Shown one piece after another: positions 27,103 through 34,006 of a stretch of 64,000 nt of DNA (the first letter of the stretch is position 1; the number at the start of each line of letters is the position of its first letter). The notes under the pieces were generated by a model. It saw nothing but the letters and a program-made list of their open reading frames with translations. It was not told the DNA's origin and made no database searches. The position numbers and the translations under genes were made by a program. The stretch is from Dactylosporangium siamense (GTDB lineage: Bacteria; Actinomycetota; Actinomycetes; Mycobacteriales; Micromonosporaceae). The stretch covers positions 1 through 64,000 of the forward strand of contig NZ_BONQ01000004.1 in assembly GCF_016862795.1 (NCBI RefSeq). The letters are read 5' to 3'.

Positions 27103-28746
27103 GTGCTGACCAACCTTGCGCATCTGGACTCCCTGCGGGTCCGTCTCACCCCGCCGCCGCAGCCGGGCCACACCACGTTCCGGCTGGCCGAGGAGCCCTC
27201 CGTCGAGGTCGTGTGGACCTACGCCGAGCGGCTCCCGGACGGCAGTTACCTCCCGGTCGGCGGCGGGCCCGTCGACCCCGACACCGGTCACTACACCCAG
27301 GGCGCCTTCAACGCCGACGACATCGCCCGGGCCGCCGTGGTGTACCTGCGGCACTGGCAGGCCACGGGCGCGGACACCAGCCGGGACGCGGCGCGGCAGC
27401 TGCTGCGCGGGCTGTGCTTCCTGCAGACCGTGCACGACGACGACCCCGACGACCCCGCGCACGGCAACGTGGTGCTGTGGCAGCAGCCGGACGGCATCCT
27501 CAACCGCAGCGGCATCCCCGCGGAGAGCCCCGACCCGTCCGACACCGGCGAGTCGGCGTGGCTGGCCCGCACGGTCTGGGCCCTCGGTGAGGGGTTCGCG
27601 GCATTCCAGGGCGACCCGGATTTCGGGGCGTTCCTGCGGCGCAGGCTCCGGCTGGCGATGAGCGCGATCCGCCGTCAGGTGCTGCCACGGTACGGCCAAT
27701 GGCGCGTCGTGGAGGACTCGGCCACCCCCGCGTGGCTGATCGGGGACGGCGCGGACCTGACCGGCGAGGCACTGCTGGGGCTCTGCGCGTACACCGGATG
27801 CACCGGCGACGACGACGCGCGGAAGCTCCTCGAACAGCTCGCCGAGGGGGTCACCGCGATGCGGACCGGCACGCCCTGGACCTGGCCGTTCGGGGCGGTG
27901 CTGCCCAGCGCCCTGTCACGCAGCGCCTGGCACGCGTGGGCCGGGCTGGCACCGGCCGGACTGGCCCGCGTCTACGAGGTTGCCGGTGACCTGGCGGCCC
28001 GGGACGCGGCCCTGGCCGACGCGGCGTCGTTCACCCCGCACCTGCTGGTGGAGGGCGGACCGGACAACCTGCGGGTCGCGGTCCCGGGCGCCCGGGAGGC
28101 GCTGACGATCGACGGGGTGCAGCTGTCCTACGGCGCCCAGTCCCGGGTCGAGTCGCTGCTGACCACGGCCAGGGTGACGGGCCGGCCCGCGCTGTCGACC
28201 CTCGCCGGGATCGCCGGCTCGTGGTTCTTCGGCAACAACCCGGCCGGCGCACCCATGTACGACCCGGCGACCGGCCGCACCTACGACGGCGTCGACATCC
28301 CCGACGCCCCGCCGCAGCAGCAGGGCCCGCGGGGCGTCGTGCACCGCGACGCGGGCGCCGAGTCCACGATCCACGGCCTGCTCGCCATGCTCGCCCTGGA
28401 CTCGGACCCGCACGCGGCGGCCGTGGCCCGCATCGCGGAGACCGAGACCGACCTGGAGCCGGGTGCCGGGGCCGGCGACTGCCGCAAGGACGGCGAGCTG
28501 CGCTGCCTCACGCTGCGGGACCCGCTGACCGGGGCCCGGCTGACGCTGCTGCGCAGCGTCGCGACCAGCACCCGGGTCTGCGACGTCGACGTGGCCGGCG
28601 GCACCACCGAGAGCACCGCCACCGTGACGGTCAACGACCCCGGCGGCGAGGAGCTGGAGCACTACACGACGTCGGCGGGCCGCATCCGGGCGCTCGTCCC
28701 GGCCGGCGGCTTCACCGTCATCACGCGGATGCCGGAGACCGGCTGA
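27103..28746 (+). CDS. (alpha/alpha)6-barrel six-hairpin glycosidase-like protein (putative)
   Basis: This is a 547-aa protein whose helical repeat pattern (DTGESAWLARTVWALGEGFAAF, LIGDGADLTGEALLGLCAYTG) and a late segment GSWFFGNNPAGAPMYDPATGRTYDGV followed by DAGAESTIHGLLAMLAL recall six-hairpin glycosidase domains found in actinobacterial glycan enzymes. The Glu in AESTIHGLL is the conserved residue of that pattern. A beta-rich C-terminal domain follows (TLRDPLTGARLTLLRSV onward). There is no signal peptide, so it is probably cytoplasmic. I chose GTG 27103 because GGTAGG lies 9 nt upstream. Substrate unknown. It shares its strand with the caspase-like gene. Confidence 0.5.
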   Translation: MLTNLAHLDSLRVRLTPPPQPGHTTFRLAEEPSVEVVWTYAERLPDGSYLPVGGGPVDPDTGHYTQGAFNADDIARAAVVYLRHWQATGADTSRDAARQLLRGLCFLQTVHDDDPDDPAHGNVVLWQQPDGILNRSGIPAESPDPSDTGESAWLARTVWALGEGFAAFQGDPDFGAFLRRRLRLAMSAIRRQVLPRYGQWRVVEDSATPAWLIGDGADLTGEALLGLCAYTGCTGDDDARKLLEQLAEGVTAMRTGTPWTWPFGAVLPSALSRSAWHAWAGLAPAGLARVYEVAGDLAARDAALADAASFTPHLLVEGGPDNLRVAVPGAREALTIDGVQLSYGAQSRVESLLTTARVTGRPALSTLAGIAGSWFFGNNPAGAPMYDPATGRTYDGVDIPDAPPQQQGPRGVVHRDAGAESTIHGLLAMLALDSDPHAAAVARIAETETDLEPGAGAGDCRKDGELRCLTLRDPLTGARLTLLRSVATSTRVCDVDVAGGTTESTATVTVNDPGGEELEHYTTSAGRIRALVPAGGFTVITRMPETG

Positions 28747-28805
28747 CCGGCCGGCGCCCGCGGGCGCCCGGGCCCGCGGCCGCCACGGTGGGGTGGGTTC
28801 CTCAT

Positions 28806-28930
28806 GTCACGTCATCGGGCCTTGGCGTGCAACTGACTGTCACGTCATCGGGCCCTGGCGTGCAACAGGCTGTCACGTCATCGGGCCCTGGCGTGCAACA
28901 GGCTGTCACGTCATCGGGCCCTGGCGTGCA
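28806..28930 (-). repeat. 33-bp tandem repeat duplicating the erm 3' end and stop codon
   Basis: Units start at 28806, 28839, 28872 and 28905 (core GTCACGTCATCGGGCCCTGG). The fourth is the genuine end of the erm gene, whose last codons and TGA read LLHARAR-stop; each upstream-lying copy repeats these codons and the stop. There are no spacers, so it is not a CRISPR. The rest of the 28747-28910 gap shows nothing else. Confidence 0.95.
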
Positions 28931-29702
28931 GGAGGCGGAACAGGGTCAGCCACTGCTCGGGCCAGACCAGCCCGACCGGGGTGTCCGGGGCGAGCCGCAC
29001 CGCCCGGAACGCGGCCGACACGCGCCGCGGGTCGAACCGGCGGCTCAGCGACGCGTGCAGCGACCCGCCGACGCCGCCGAACCCGAGGTCCACGAACGGT
29101 TCCCAGCCGCGGGCCGGCGCGAGCGGCACCGGCCTGCGGGTCAGCCGCAGGATGCCGCCGTCGACGCGGGGCACCGGCCGGAACGCCGCCCGCGGCACCC
29201 GCCCGGCGAGCCGCCAGTCCCACCACGGCCAGGTCAGGATCGTCAGCCGGGTCCAGCGGCCGTAGTCGCCGGTGCGTTTGCGGGCGTACTCGAGCTGGGT
29301 CAGCAGCGTCGCCCCGGTCAGGCCGGGGGCGTGCAGGCACCAGTCAACGACGGCGGACGTCAGCGCGTACGGGATGTTGCCGACGACCGTGAACGGCTCC
29401 GCCGGCGGCGCCGACGCGAGGAAGTCCGCGACCCGGACCGTGACGTCGCCGCCTCCGGGGACGCCGGCGGGGAGGGCGGCGGCGAGGGCCGGGTCGACCT
29501 CGTAGGCGATGACCCGCCGGCACCGCTGGGCGAGCGCGGCGGTGACGTGCCCGCGCCCCGCGCCGACCTCGACGACGACTCCGCGGGGTTCGAGCTGTGC
29601 CGCGTCGACCAGCCGGCGGACCGCGTCGGGGGCGGTGAGCAGGTTCTGGCCGTACACGCGGCGGCTTCTGGCTTGAAGGTTTTTCCGGATGGATGGCGCC
29701 AT
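28911..29702 (-). CDS. erm: Erm-family 23S rRNA (adenine-N6) methyltransferase
   Basis: This 263-aa protein would dimethylate or monomethylate A2058 of 23S rRNA and confer macrolide-lincosamide-streptogramin B resistance. The order of motifs is Erm-like: RRVYGQNLLTAPDAVRRLV at the N-terminus, VVEVGAGRGHVTAAL (SAM motif I), AYEVDPALAA, VRVADFLA and the catalytic VVGNIPYALTSAVVDWCL (NIPY, motif IV). Then come TLLTQLEYARKRTGDYGRWTRLTILTWPWW and AFRPVPRVDGGILRL, both strongly shared with actinomycete Erm proteins. KsgA is less likely because of the ARKRTGDYGRW block. The start is ATG at 29702. A hairpin (29720-29738) sits just upstream of the ribosome-binding area and a short ORF lies 119 nt upstream, suggesting attenuation. 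Confidence 0.9.
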   Translation of the reverse strand: MAPSIRKNLQARSRRVYGQNLLTAPDAVRRLVDAAQLEPRGVVVEVGAGRGHVTAALAQRCRRVIAYEVDPALAAALPAGVPGGGDVTVRVADFLASAPPAEPFTVVGNIPYALTSAVVDWCLHAPGLTGATLLTQLEYARKRTGDYGRWTRLTILTWPWWDWRLAGRVPRAAFRPVPRVDGGILRLTRRPVPLAPARGWEPFVDLGFGGVGGSLHASLSRRFDPRRVSAAFRAVRLAPDTPVGLVWPEQWLTLFRLLHARAR

Positions 29703-29719
29703 GACCGTGGGTCCCGTCT

Positions 29720-29738
29720 GCCGCCGCGACTCGGCGGC
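29720..29738 (-). promoter_or_regulatory. Hairpin in the erm leader
   Basis: GCCGCC (29720-29725) pairs with GGCGGC (29733-29738) across a 7-nt loop, about 18 nt before the erm start. A second weaker pairing (ACGGAC/GTCCGT) lies farther up the leader. They could mask or free the start region, as in translational attenuation. Not tested. Confidence 0.4.
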
Positions 29739-29821
29739 GAAACACGGACAGGCGGCATCGCGGCCCGTCCGTCTCCGAAGATGGACTCGGTGGGCCCTGG
29801 CGCGGCTGGAAGCGGCGGCGT

Positions 29822-29908
29822 CTAGCGGACCAGGGCGCGACGCTCGGCGCGCTTGCGCGCGGCCGGCATCGCCGCCTGGGCGATGAGGGCATGCGTCGTC
29901 GTGGTCAT
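29822..29908 (-). CDS. Short ORF, candidate erm leader peptide
   Basis: This is a 28-codon ORF (ATG at 29908, TAG at 29822) in the leader of erm, on the same strand and ending 119 nt before its start. It begins MTTTTHALIAQAAM and ends with a very basic AARKRAERRALVR. Leader peptides of inducible erm genes stall ribosomes in the presence of macrolide, often at Arg/Lys-X-Arg/Lys motifs; RKR would qualify. The ribosome-binding site is weak. It could also be an unrelated small protein or a chance ORF. Confidence 0.4.
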   Translation of the reverse strand: MTTTTHALIAQAAMPAARKRAERRALVR

Positions 29909-29955
29909 CGCCGCACCGTAACGGACCACCGGCCGCACGGCACCCGATTTCCCGC

Positions 29956-29986
29956 TTGAACCTTTCCGCGGCGCCGGGAGTAGATG
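29956..29986 (+). promoter_or_regulatory. Weak candidate promoter for the SigE-family gene
   Basis: TTGAAC (29956-29961) and TAGATG (29981-29986), 19 nt apart, precede the ATG at 30006. The spacing is long and the -10 box weak, so this is tentative. The divergent erm promoter must share the 97 nt between 29909 and 30005. Confidence 0.3.
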
Positions 29987-30005
29987 GTGCGACCACGGGA
30001 GGTGG

Positions 30006-30512
30006 ATGGTGGCGCGGACCGACGCCGACTTCACGGACTACTTCGCTGCGCGGGCGGCGCCGCTGCGCCGGTTCGCGTTCGCGCTGTGCGGCGACTGGCA
30101 CACCGCCGACGATCTGGTGCAGGCGACGTTCGTCAAGCTGTACCAGCACTGGCGCCGCGTGGAGCCGGAGTCGCTGGACGCCTACGTGCGGCGGATCCTG
30201 GTCAACACCTTCCTGTCGCACCGGCGCGACCGGCGGCGCGAGACGCTGGTCGCCGACCCGCCGGACGCCGCCTCCGACGTCAACCGCGACCAGGCCGTCG
30301 GTCAGGGCGTCGACCAGGAGCTCGGCCGGGCGCTGCAACGCCTGCCGGAGCGTCAGCGGGCCGCGGTGGTGCTCCGACACCTCGAGGACATGTCGATCAC
30401 CGAGGTCGCCGACCTGCTCGGCATGGCCGAGGGCACGGTCAAGAGCCAGACGGCCCGCGGCGTGGACGCGCTGCGCCGGGCGCTCGGCGCCCCTACAACG
30501 ATGAAGGAGTAG
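30006..30512 (+). CDS. SigE-family ECF RNA polymerase sigma factor
   Basis: This is a 168-aa group 4 sigma factor of the actinobacterial SigE-like family. The N-terminus FTDYFAARAAPLRRFAFALCGDWHTADDLVQATFVKLYQHW is the sigma2 domain, with ADDLVQ/TFVKLYQ contacting the core enzyme and -10 box. Residues about 105-160 (ALQRLPERQRAAVVLRHLEDMSITEVADLLGMAEGTVKSQTARGVDALRRAL) form sigma4. The Shine-Dalgarno GGGAGG lies 5-10 nt upstream. Its tail contains the AAGGAG used by the next gene, 2 nt downstream, so both are one operon. The partner is probably its regulator. Confidence 0.93.
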   Translation: MVARTDADFTDYFAARAAPLRRFAFALCGDWHTADDLVQATFVKLYQHWRRVEPESLDAYVRRILVNTFLSHRRDRRRETLVADPPDAASDVNRDQAVGQGVDQELGRALQRLPERQRAAVVLRHLEDMSITEVADLLGMAEGTVKSQTARGVDALRRALGAPTTMKE

Positions 30513-30514
30513 CC

Positions 30515-31411
30515 ATGCACGACACGCTGGTCAGTGATGCGCTGCGCTCGTACGTCTCCGGCGGGCCCCCGATGACGATCGACTCGGCCGGGGTGCTCGC
30601 GGCGGGCCGCCGGGTTCGCACCCGCCGGCGGGTCGGCGTCGCGGCCGGCGCTGCGGCGGGGGTGGCCGCGCTCGCCGCGGTGTCGGTGGTCGTGGCGGGC
30701 CTGCTGCCGGGCCCGGTATCGGCCCCGGCACCGCCGGCGGGCCCGGGCTGGGCGAGCCTCGACCCGGCGCCGTTCTGCGCCGCGGCGGCCGCGCCGGCGA
30801 CCGGGCCGGGCACGGCCCCGACGAGCACGGTCAACGAGAAGAACGGCCACGTCATCGAGTCGCCGACGGAACCGGCTGACCACGCGGCGGCCCGGCTGAG
30901 CTGCTATCTGCTCGGCGAGGTTCCCCGCCGGCTGCCCGGTGCGACGTTCTACCGCGACCCGGACAGCCCCGGGGGCACGGTGCCGCTGCAGGTGTACCGG
31001 GCCGGGGTCGAGCCGTCATTCTCGTCGTCGGCGATCGTCGCCGACGCTCGCGGGGTCGGGACGATCGGGTTCGGGGTGTTGCCGGCGTACGAGTCACCGG
31101 CGGACGCGACGGCCGGCTGCCAACCTCCCGCCTGCACGGTTCGCACCGGCCCTCGCGGTGAGGTGGTCACCGTCGTGGTCGCCGGCCTGACCCGGAACGG
31201 CCAGGTGCAACTGGTCAATGTCCGCGTCTACCTGGCGCGGACCATCACGTTCGCCAGTGCCGTGAACGCGAACACCGCCGCCACCGCACCGGCGGCCCCG
31301 GGCGAGGCGAGGGTCCTGAACGACCTGCGGGCGGGCCGGCCCGACCTGCCGCTGAGCATCGACACGTTGATCGAGCTCATCGCCGCACCCGCGCTCACCC
31401 TGTTTCCGTGA
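30515..31411 (+). CDS. Membrane protein cotranscribed with the sigma factor (possible anti-sigma)
   Basis: This is a 298-aa bitopic protein: a short cytoplasmic N-terminus (HDTLVSDALRSYVSGGPPMTIDSAGVLAAGRRVRTRRR), a single TM helix (VGVAAGAAAGVAALAAVSVVVAGLL, about residues 38-62), and an extracellular domain of roughly 230 residues with four cysteines. This topology is usual for the partner gene of SigE-family sigma factors. The N-terminus is too short for a zinc anti-sigma domain and has no HxxxCxxC motif. I therefore call it a sigma-associated membrane protein and leave the anti-sigma role as inference. AAGGAG precedes the ATG. Confidence 0.7.
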   Translation: MHDTLVSDALRSYVSGGPPMTIDSAGVLAAGRRVRTRRRVGVAAGAAAGVAALAAVSVVVAGLLPGPVSAPAPPAGPGWASLDPAPFCAAAAAPATGPGTAPTSTVNEKNGHVIESPTEPADHAAARLSCYLLGEVPRRLPGATFYRDPDSPGGTVPLQVYRAGVEPSFSSSAIVADARGVGTIGFGVLPAYESPADATAGCQPPACTVRTGPRGEVVTVVVAGLTRNGQVQLVNVRVYLARTITFASAVNANTAATAPAAPGEARVLNDLRAGRPDLPLSIDTLIELIAAPALTLFP

Positions 31412-31437
31412 CGCCCGCTCGCGGTTCTCCAGCCGGT

Positions 31438-31470
31438 TCAGAGCCGGCTCAGAGCCGGCTCAGAGCCGGC
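31438..31470 (-). repeat. 11-bp tandem repeat spanning the ABC ATPase stop codon
   Basis: TCAGAGCCGGC occurs three times in a row (31438, 31449, 31460). The last copy contains the reverse complement of the ATPase's final codons and TGA. The GAGCCGGCTC junctions are palindromic and may act as a terminator between the two convergent genes. Confidence 0.9.
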
Positions 31471-32203
31471 CGGCGTCGGTGATGCGTTGCAGGAACTGCC
31501 GGGTGCGCGGCTCGCGGGGTGCGCCGAAGACCTGCTCCGGCGGGCCCTGCTCGACGATGAGGCCGCCGTCGAGGAAGCAGACCCGGTCGGCGACCTGACG
31601 GGCGAAGCTCATCTCGTGCGTCGCGAGGATCATCGTGACGCCGTCGCCCTTGAGGTCGCGGATCAGGGCGAGGACCTCACCGACCAGCTCCGGGTCGAGG
31701 GCGGACGTGACCTCGTCGAGCAGCAGCAACCGCGGGTCGTTGACCAGCGCCCGGACGATCGCGACCCGCTGCTGCTGGCCGCCGGAGAGACGGTCCGGGT
31801 AGGCGGCGGCCTTGTCGGCGAGCCCGACCCGCTCCAGCAGCGCGAGCGCCTTGGCCCGCGCCTGCGCCTTCGGCATCCGGTGCACGCGCAGCGGGGCGAG
31901 GGTCACGTTGTCCAGCACGCTCAGGTGCGGAAACAGGTTGAACGCCTGGAAGACGATGCCGATGCGGCGGCGGACCTGGTCCGGGTCGGCGCGCGGGTCG
32001 GTGATGTCCCGGCCGTCGAGGTGGATGGTGCCGTCGTCGACCTGTTCGAGGAGGTTCACGCAGCGCAGCAGCGTCGACTTGCCGGAGCCGGACGCGCCGA
32101 TGAGTGCGACCACCTCGTGCTCGTCGACGTCCAGGGACACCCCGCGCAGCACCGGGTTGCCGTTGAACAGTTTGTGGACGCCGGAGATGCTCAGCACGGT
32201 CAC
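31460..32203 (-). CDS. Polar amino-acid ABC transporter ATP-binding protein
   Basis: This is a 247-aa ATPase of the glutamine/GlnQ class that energises uptake. Motifs: GASGSGKSTLLRCVNLLE (Walker A), FQAFNLFPHLSVLDNV (Q-loop), RLSGGQQQRVAIVRAL (signature), LLLLDEVTSALDPELVGEVL (Walker B; Val replaces the usual Pro after Glu) and ATHEMSFAR (H-loop). The GTG at 32203 overlaps the permease stop as GTGA, so it is translated with the permease. It is the last gene of an SBP-permease-ATPase operon. Its stop codon lies within an 11-bp tandem repeat. Confidence 0.94.
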   Translation of the reverse strand: MTVLSISGVHKLFNGNPVLRGVSLDVDEHEVVALIGASGSGKSTLLRCVNLLEQVDDGTIHLDGRDITDPRADPDQVRRRIGIVFQAFNLFPHLSVLDNVTLAPLRVHRMPKAQARAKALALLERVGLADKAAAYPDRLSGGQQQRVAIVRALVNDPRLLLLDEVTSALDPELVGEVLALIRDLKGDGVTMILATHEMSFARQVADRVCFLDGGLIVEQGPPEQVFGAPREPRTRQFLQRITDAGRL

Positions 32204-33045
32204 AGCCGGTTGTCTCCTGACTGGCGGCGGGCGGCGCGCAGCGTGACCCAGTCCGTGACGGCGACGACGGGGATCGCCAGCAGCACGAACAGGATCCCGG
32301 CGACGACGTACGGGGTGTAGTTGTAGGAGCCGGCGGTCTCGATCTGCGCGGCCCGGATCGCGTCGATCGGCCCGGCGAGGGAGATCAGCCCGACGTCCTT
32401 CTGCATCGCGACGAGGTCGTTGAGCAGCGGCGGCGCGACCCGGCGGACGGCCTGCGGCAGCACCACGTGCCGCATCGTCTGCCGATAGGTGAGACCCAGC
32501 GAACGGGCCGCGGCGCGCTGCGACGGGTGCACCGACTCGATCCCGGCGCGGAACACCTCGGCGATGTAGCCGCCGTAGGTGAGCACGATCGCGATCCCGC
32601 CGAGGACGAGGACCGACGGGGTGCCGCTGAGCCGCAGCCCGGGCACGCCGAACGCGAAGAGATACAGGGTCACGATCAACGGCAGACCGCGGAAGGTGTA
32701 CGTGTATCCGGCCGCGAGCGCGCGCAGCGGGAAGAACACGGCGGGCCGGATGGTGCGCAGTGTGGCGATGCCCAGACCGAGCAGCACCGCGGCGATCGCA
32801 CACACCACGAGCAGCTGCACGTTGAGCCACAGCCCGCGCAGCACCGCGGGCAGCGAGTCGCGGGCGGCCTCGGCGGACAGGAAGCTGGCCCGGAACCGGT
32901 CCCAGCCGGGTGCGCCGGTGACGGCGGCGTACAGCAGAATCCCGACGACGAGCGTGGACACGGCCGCGACCGCCACCGACAGGATCGTCTGCCGGCGGCG
33001 GTACGCGTCGCGTTCCAGCTGTAACGGGCTGGGTTGGAACGTCAT
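32200..33045 (-). CDS. Polar amino-acid ABC transporter permease
   Basis: This is a 281-aa inner-membrane permease of the HisM/GlnP type. An N-terminal anchor (ILSVAVAAVSTLVVGILLYAAV) precedes the conserved block (LRGLWLNVQLLVVCAIAAVLLGLGIATL). The YTYTFRGLPLIVTLYLFAFG segment and the EAA loop (AARSLGLTYRQTMRHVVLPQAVRRVAPPLLNDLV) that docks the ATPase are clear. A large extracellular loop after TM1 (APGWDRFRASFLSAEAARDSLPAVL) is typical. It starts at ATG 33045, 5 nt after the binding-protein stop, and overlaps the ATPase start. It transports the solute delivered by the lipoprotein encoded upstream. Confidence 0.93.
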   Translation of the reverse strand: MTFQPSPLQLERDAYRRRQTILSVAVAAVSTLVVGILLYAAVTGAPGWDRFRASFLSAEAARDSLPAVLRGLWLNVQLLVVCAIAAVLLGLGIATLRTIRPAVFFPLRALAAGYTYTFRGLPLIVTLYLFAFGVPGLRLSGTPSVLVLGGIAIVLTYGGYIAEVFRAGIESVHPSQRAAARSLGLTYRQTMRHVVLPQAVRRVAPPLLNDLVAMQKDVGLISLAGPIDAIRAAQIETAGSYNYTPYVVAGILFVLLAIPVVAVTDWVTLRAARRQSGDNRL

Positions 33046-33050
33046 CGCTT

Positions 33051-33938
33051 TCAGCTGAGCGTCGGGGCGCCCTGCACGGACGACAGCCATTTGTCCGTGA
33101 GCGTCTTGAGGGTGCCGTCGGTGCGCAGCGCGTCGACGGCCTGGCTGACGCAGCCGGTCAGCGCCGAGCCCTTGTCCAGCACCAGACCGAACTGCTCCGG
33201 GGTGCCGGACGGCTGCGGCAGCTGCCCGACGATCTGCGCGTCGGTGATCTCGGCGCCGGTGATGTAGAACGCGGTCGGCAGGTCCACGACGAGCCCGTCG
33301 ATCTGCCCGTTCTGCAGGGCCTTCTTGGCGTCGTCGTTGTTGTTGTACACCTGCGGCTGCGCCGTCGGCTTGACCACCTCGGTGATCGAGCGGTAACTGG
33401 TCGTGCCGACCTGCGCGCCGAGCTTGGCGCCCTTGAGGTCGGCGACGGTCTTCGCCCCGGCGATCTTCGACGTCTTCAACGCGATGACCGTCTGGGTCAC
33501 GTCGTAGTACGGGGCGGAGAAGTCGACGGCCTGCTTGCGCTCGTCGGTGATGGAGAACTCGTTGACGTCGAAGTCGAACGTCTTCTTCCCCGGGGCGATC
33601 GCGTTGTTGAACGTGACCCGGGTCCAGGCGACCTGGTCCTTGCTGTAGCCGAGCTTCGTGGCGACCGCGTAGGCGACCGCGGCCTCGAAGCCCTCGCCCG
33701 ACTCCGGCTTGTTGTCCTTGAACCACGGCTCGTAGACGGGCTCGTCGGTGGCGATCGTGAGCTTGCCCGCCGCGACGGTCTTGAGGTTCGCCGGGTCGCA
33801 CTTCGCGGTGCCCGGTGAGGCGGAGCCGCCCGAGGCGGCCGGGGTGGCAGTGGTGTCGTCGTCGGCCGGCGCGCAACCGGAGGCGACGGCGAGCGCCGCC
33901 GTGAGCCCGGCGGCGACGAGAAGGGTCCTGGAGCGCAT
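33051..33938 (-). CDS. Amino-acid ABC transporter substrate-binding lipoprotein
   Basis: This is a 295-aa extracytoplasmic solute-binding protein of family 3. The signal peptide (RTLLVAAGLTAALAVASGC) ends in a lipobox with Cys for lipid anchoring, followed by an Asp/Thr/Ser-rich spacer. The SBP_bac_3 core is obvious: LTIATDEPVYEPWFKDNKPESGEGFEAAVAYAVATKLGY, then FDFDVNEFSITDERKQAVDFSAPYYDVTQTVIAL. The SIT.ER/DFS.PY signature favours polar or basic amino acids; the exact ligand cannot be read. First gene of the uptake operon. Confidence 0.94.
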   Translation of the reverse strand: MRSRTLLVAAGLTAALAVASGCAPADDDTTATPAASGGSASPGTAKCDPANLKTVAAGKLTIATDEPVYEPWFKDNKPESGEGFEAAVAYAVATKLGYSKDQVAWTRVTFNNAIAPGKKTFDFDVNEFSITDERKQAVDFSAPYYDVTQTVIALKTSKIAGAKTVADLKGAKLGAQVGTTSYRSITEVVKPTAQPQVYNNNDDAKKALQNGQIDGLVVDLPTAFYITGAEITDAQIVGQLPQPSGTPEQFGLVLDKGSALTGCVSQAVDALRTDGTLKTLTDKWLSSVQGAPTLS

Positions 33939-34006
33939 GGCGGCGATCGTACCCACCACAACGGTAGGAATTGGATCTCCAGTGTGTCGGATCACGGCAT
34001 TGACGG

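Noticed and set aside
28806-28930. 33-bp repeats reminiscent of a CRISPR array
   Set aside because: Units are contiguous with no spacers and one unit is the coding end of erm; no cas genes are present.
28911-29702. KsgA (16S rRNA dimethyladenosine transferase) instead of Erm
   Set aside because: The LEYARKRTGDYGRW block and the N-terminus RVYGQNLL match Erm; KsgA uses different motifs there.
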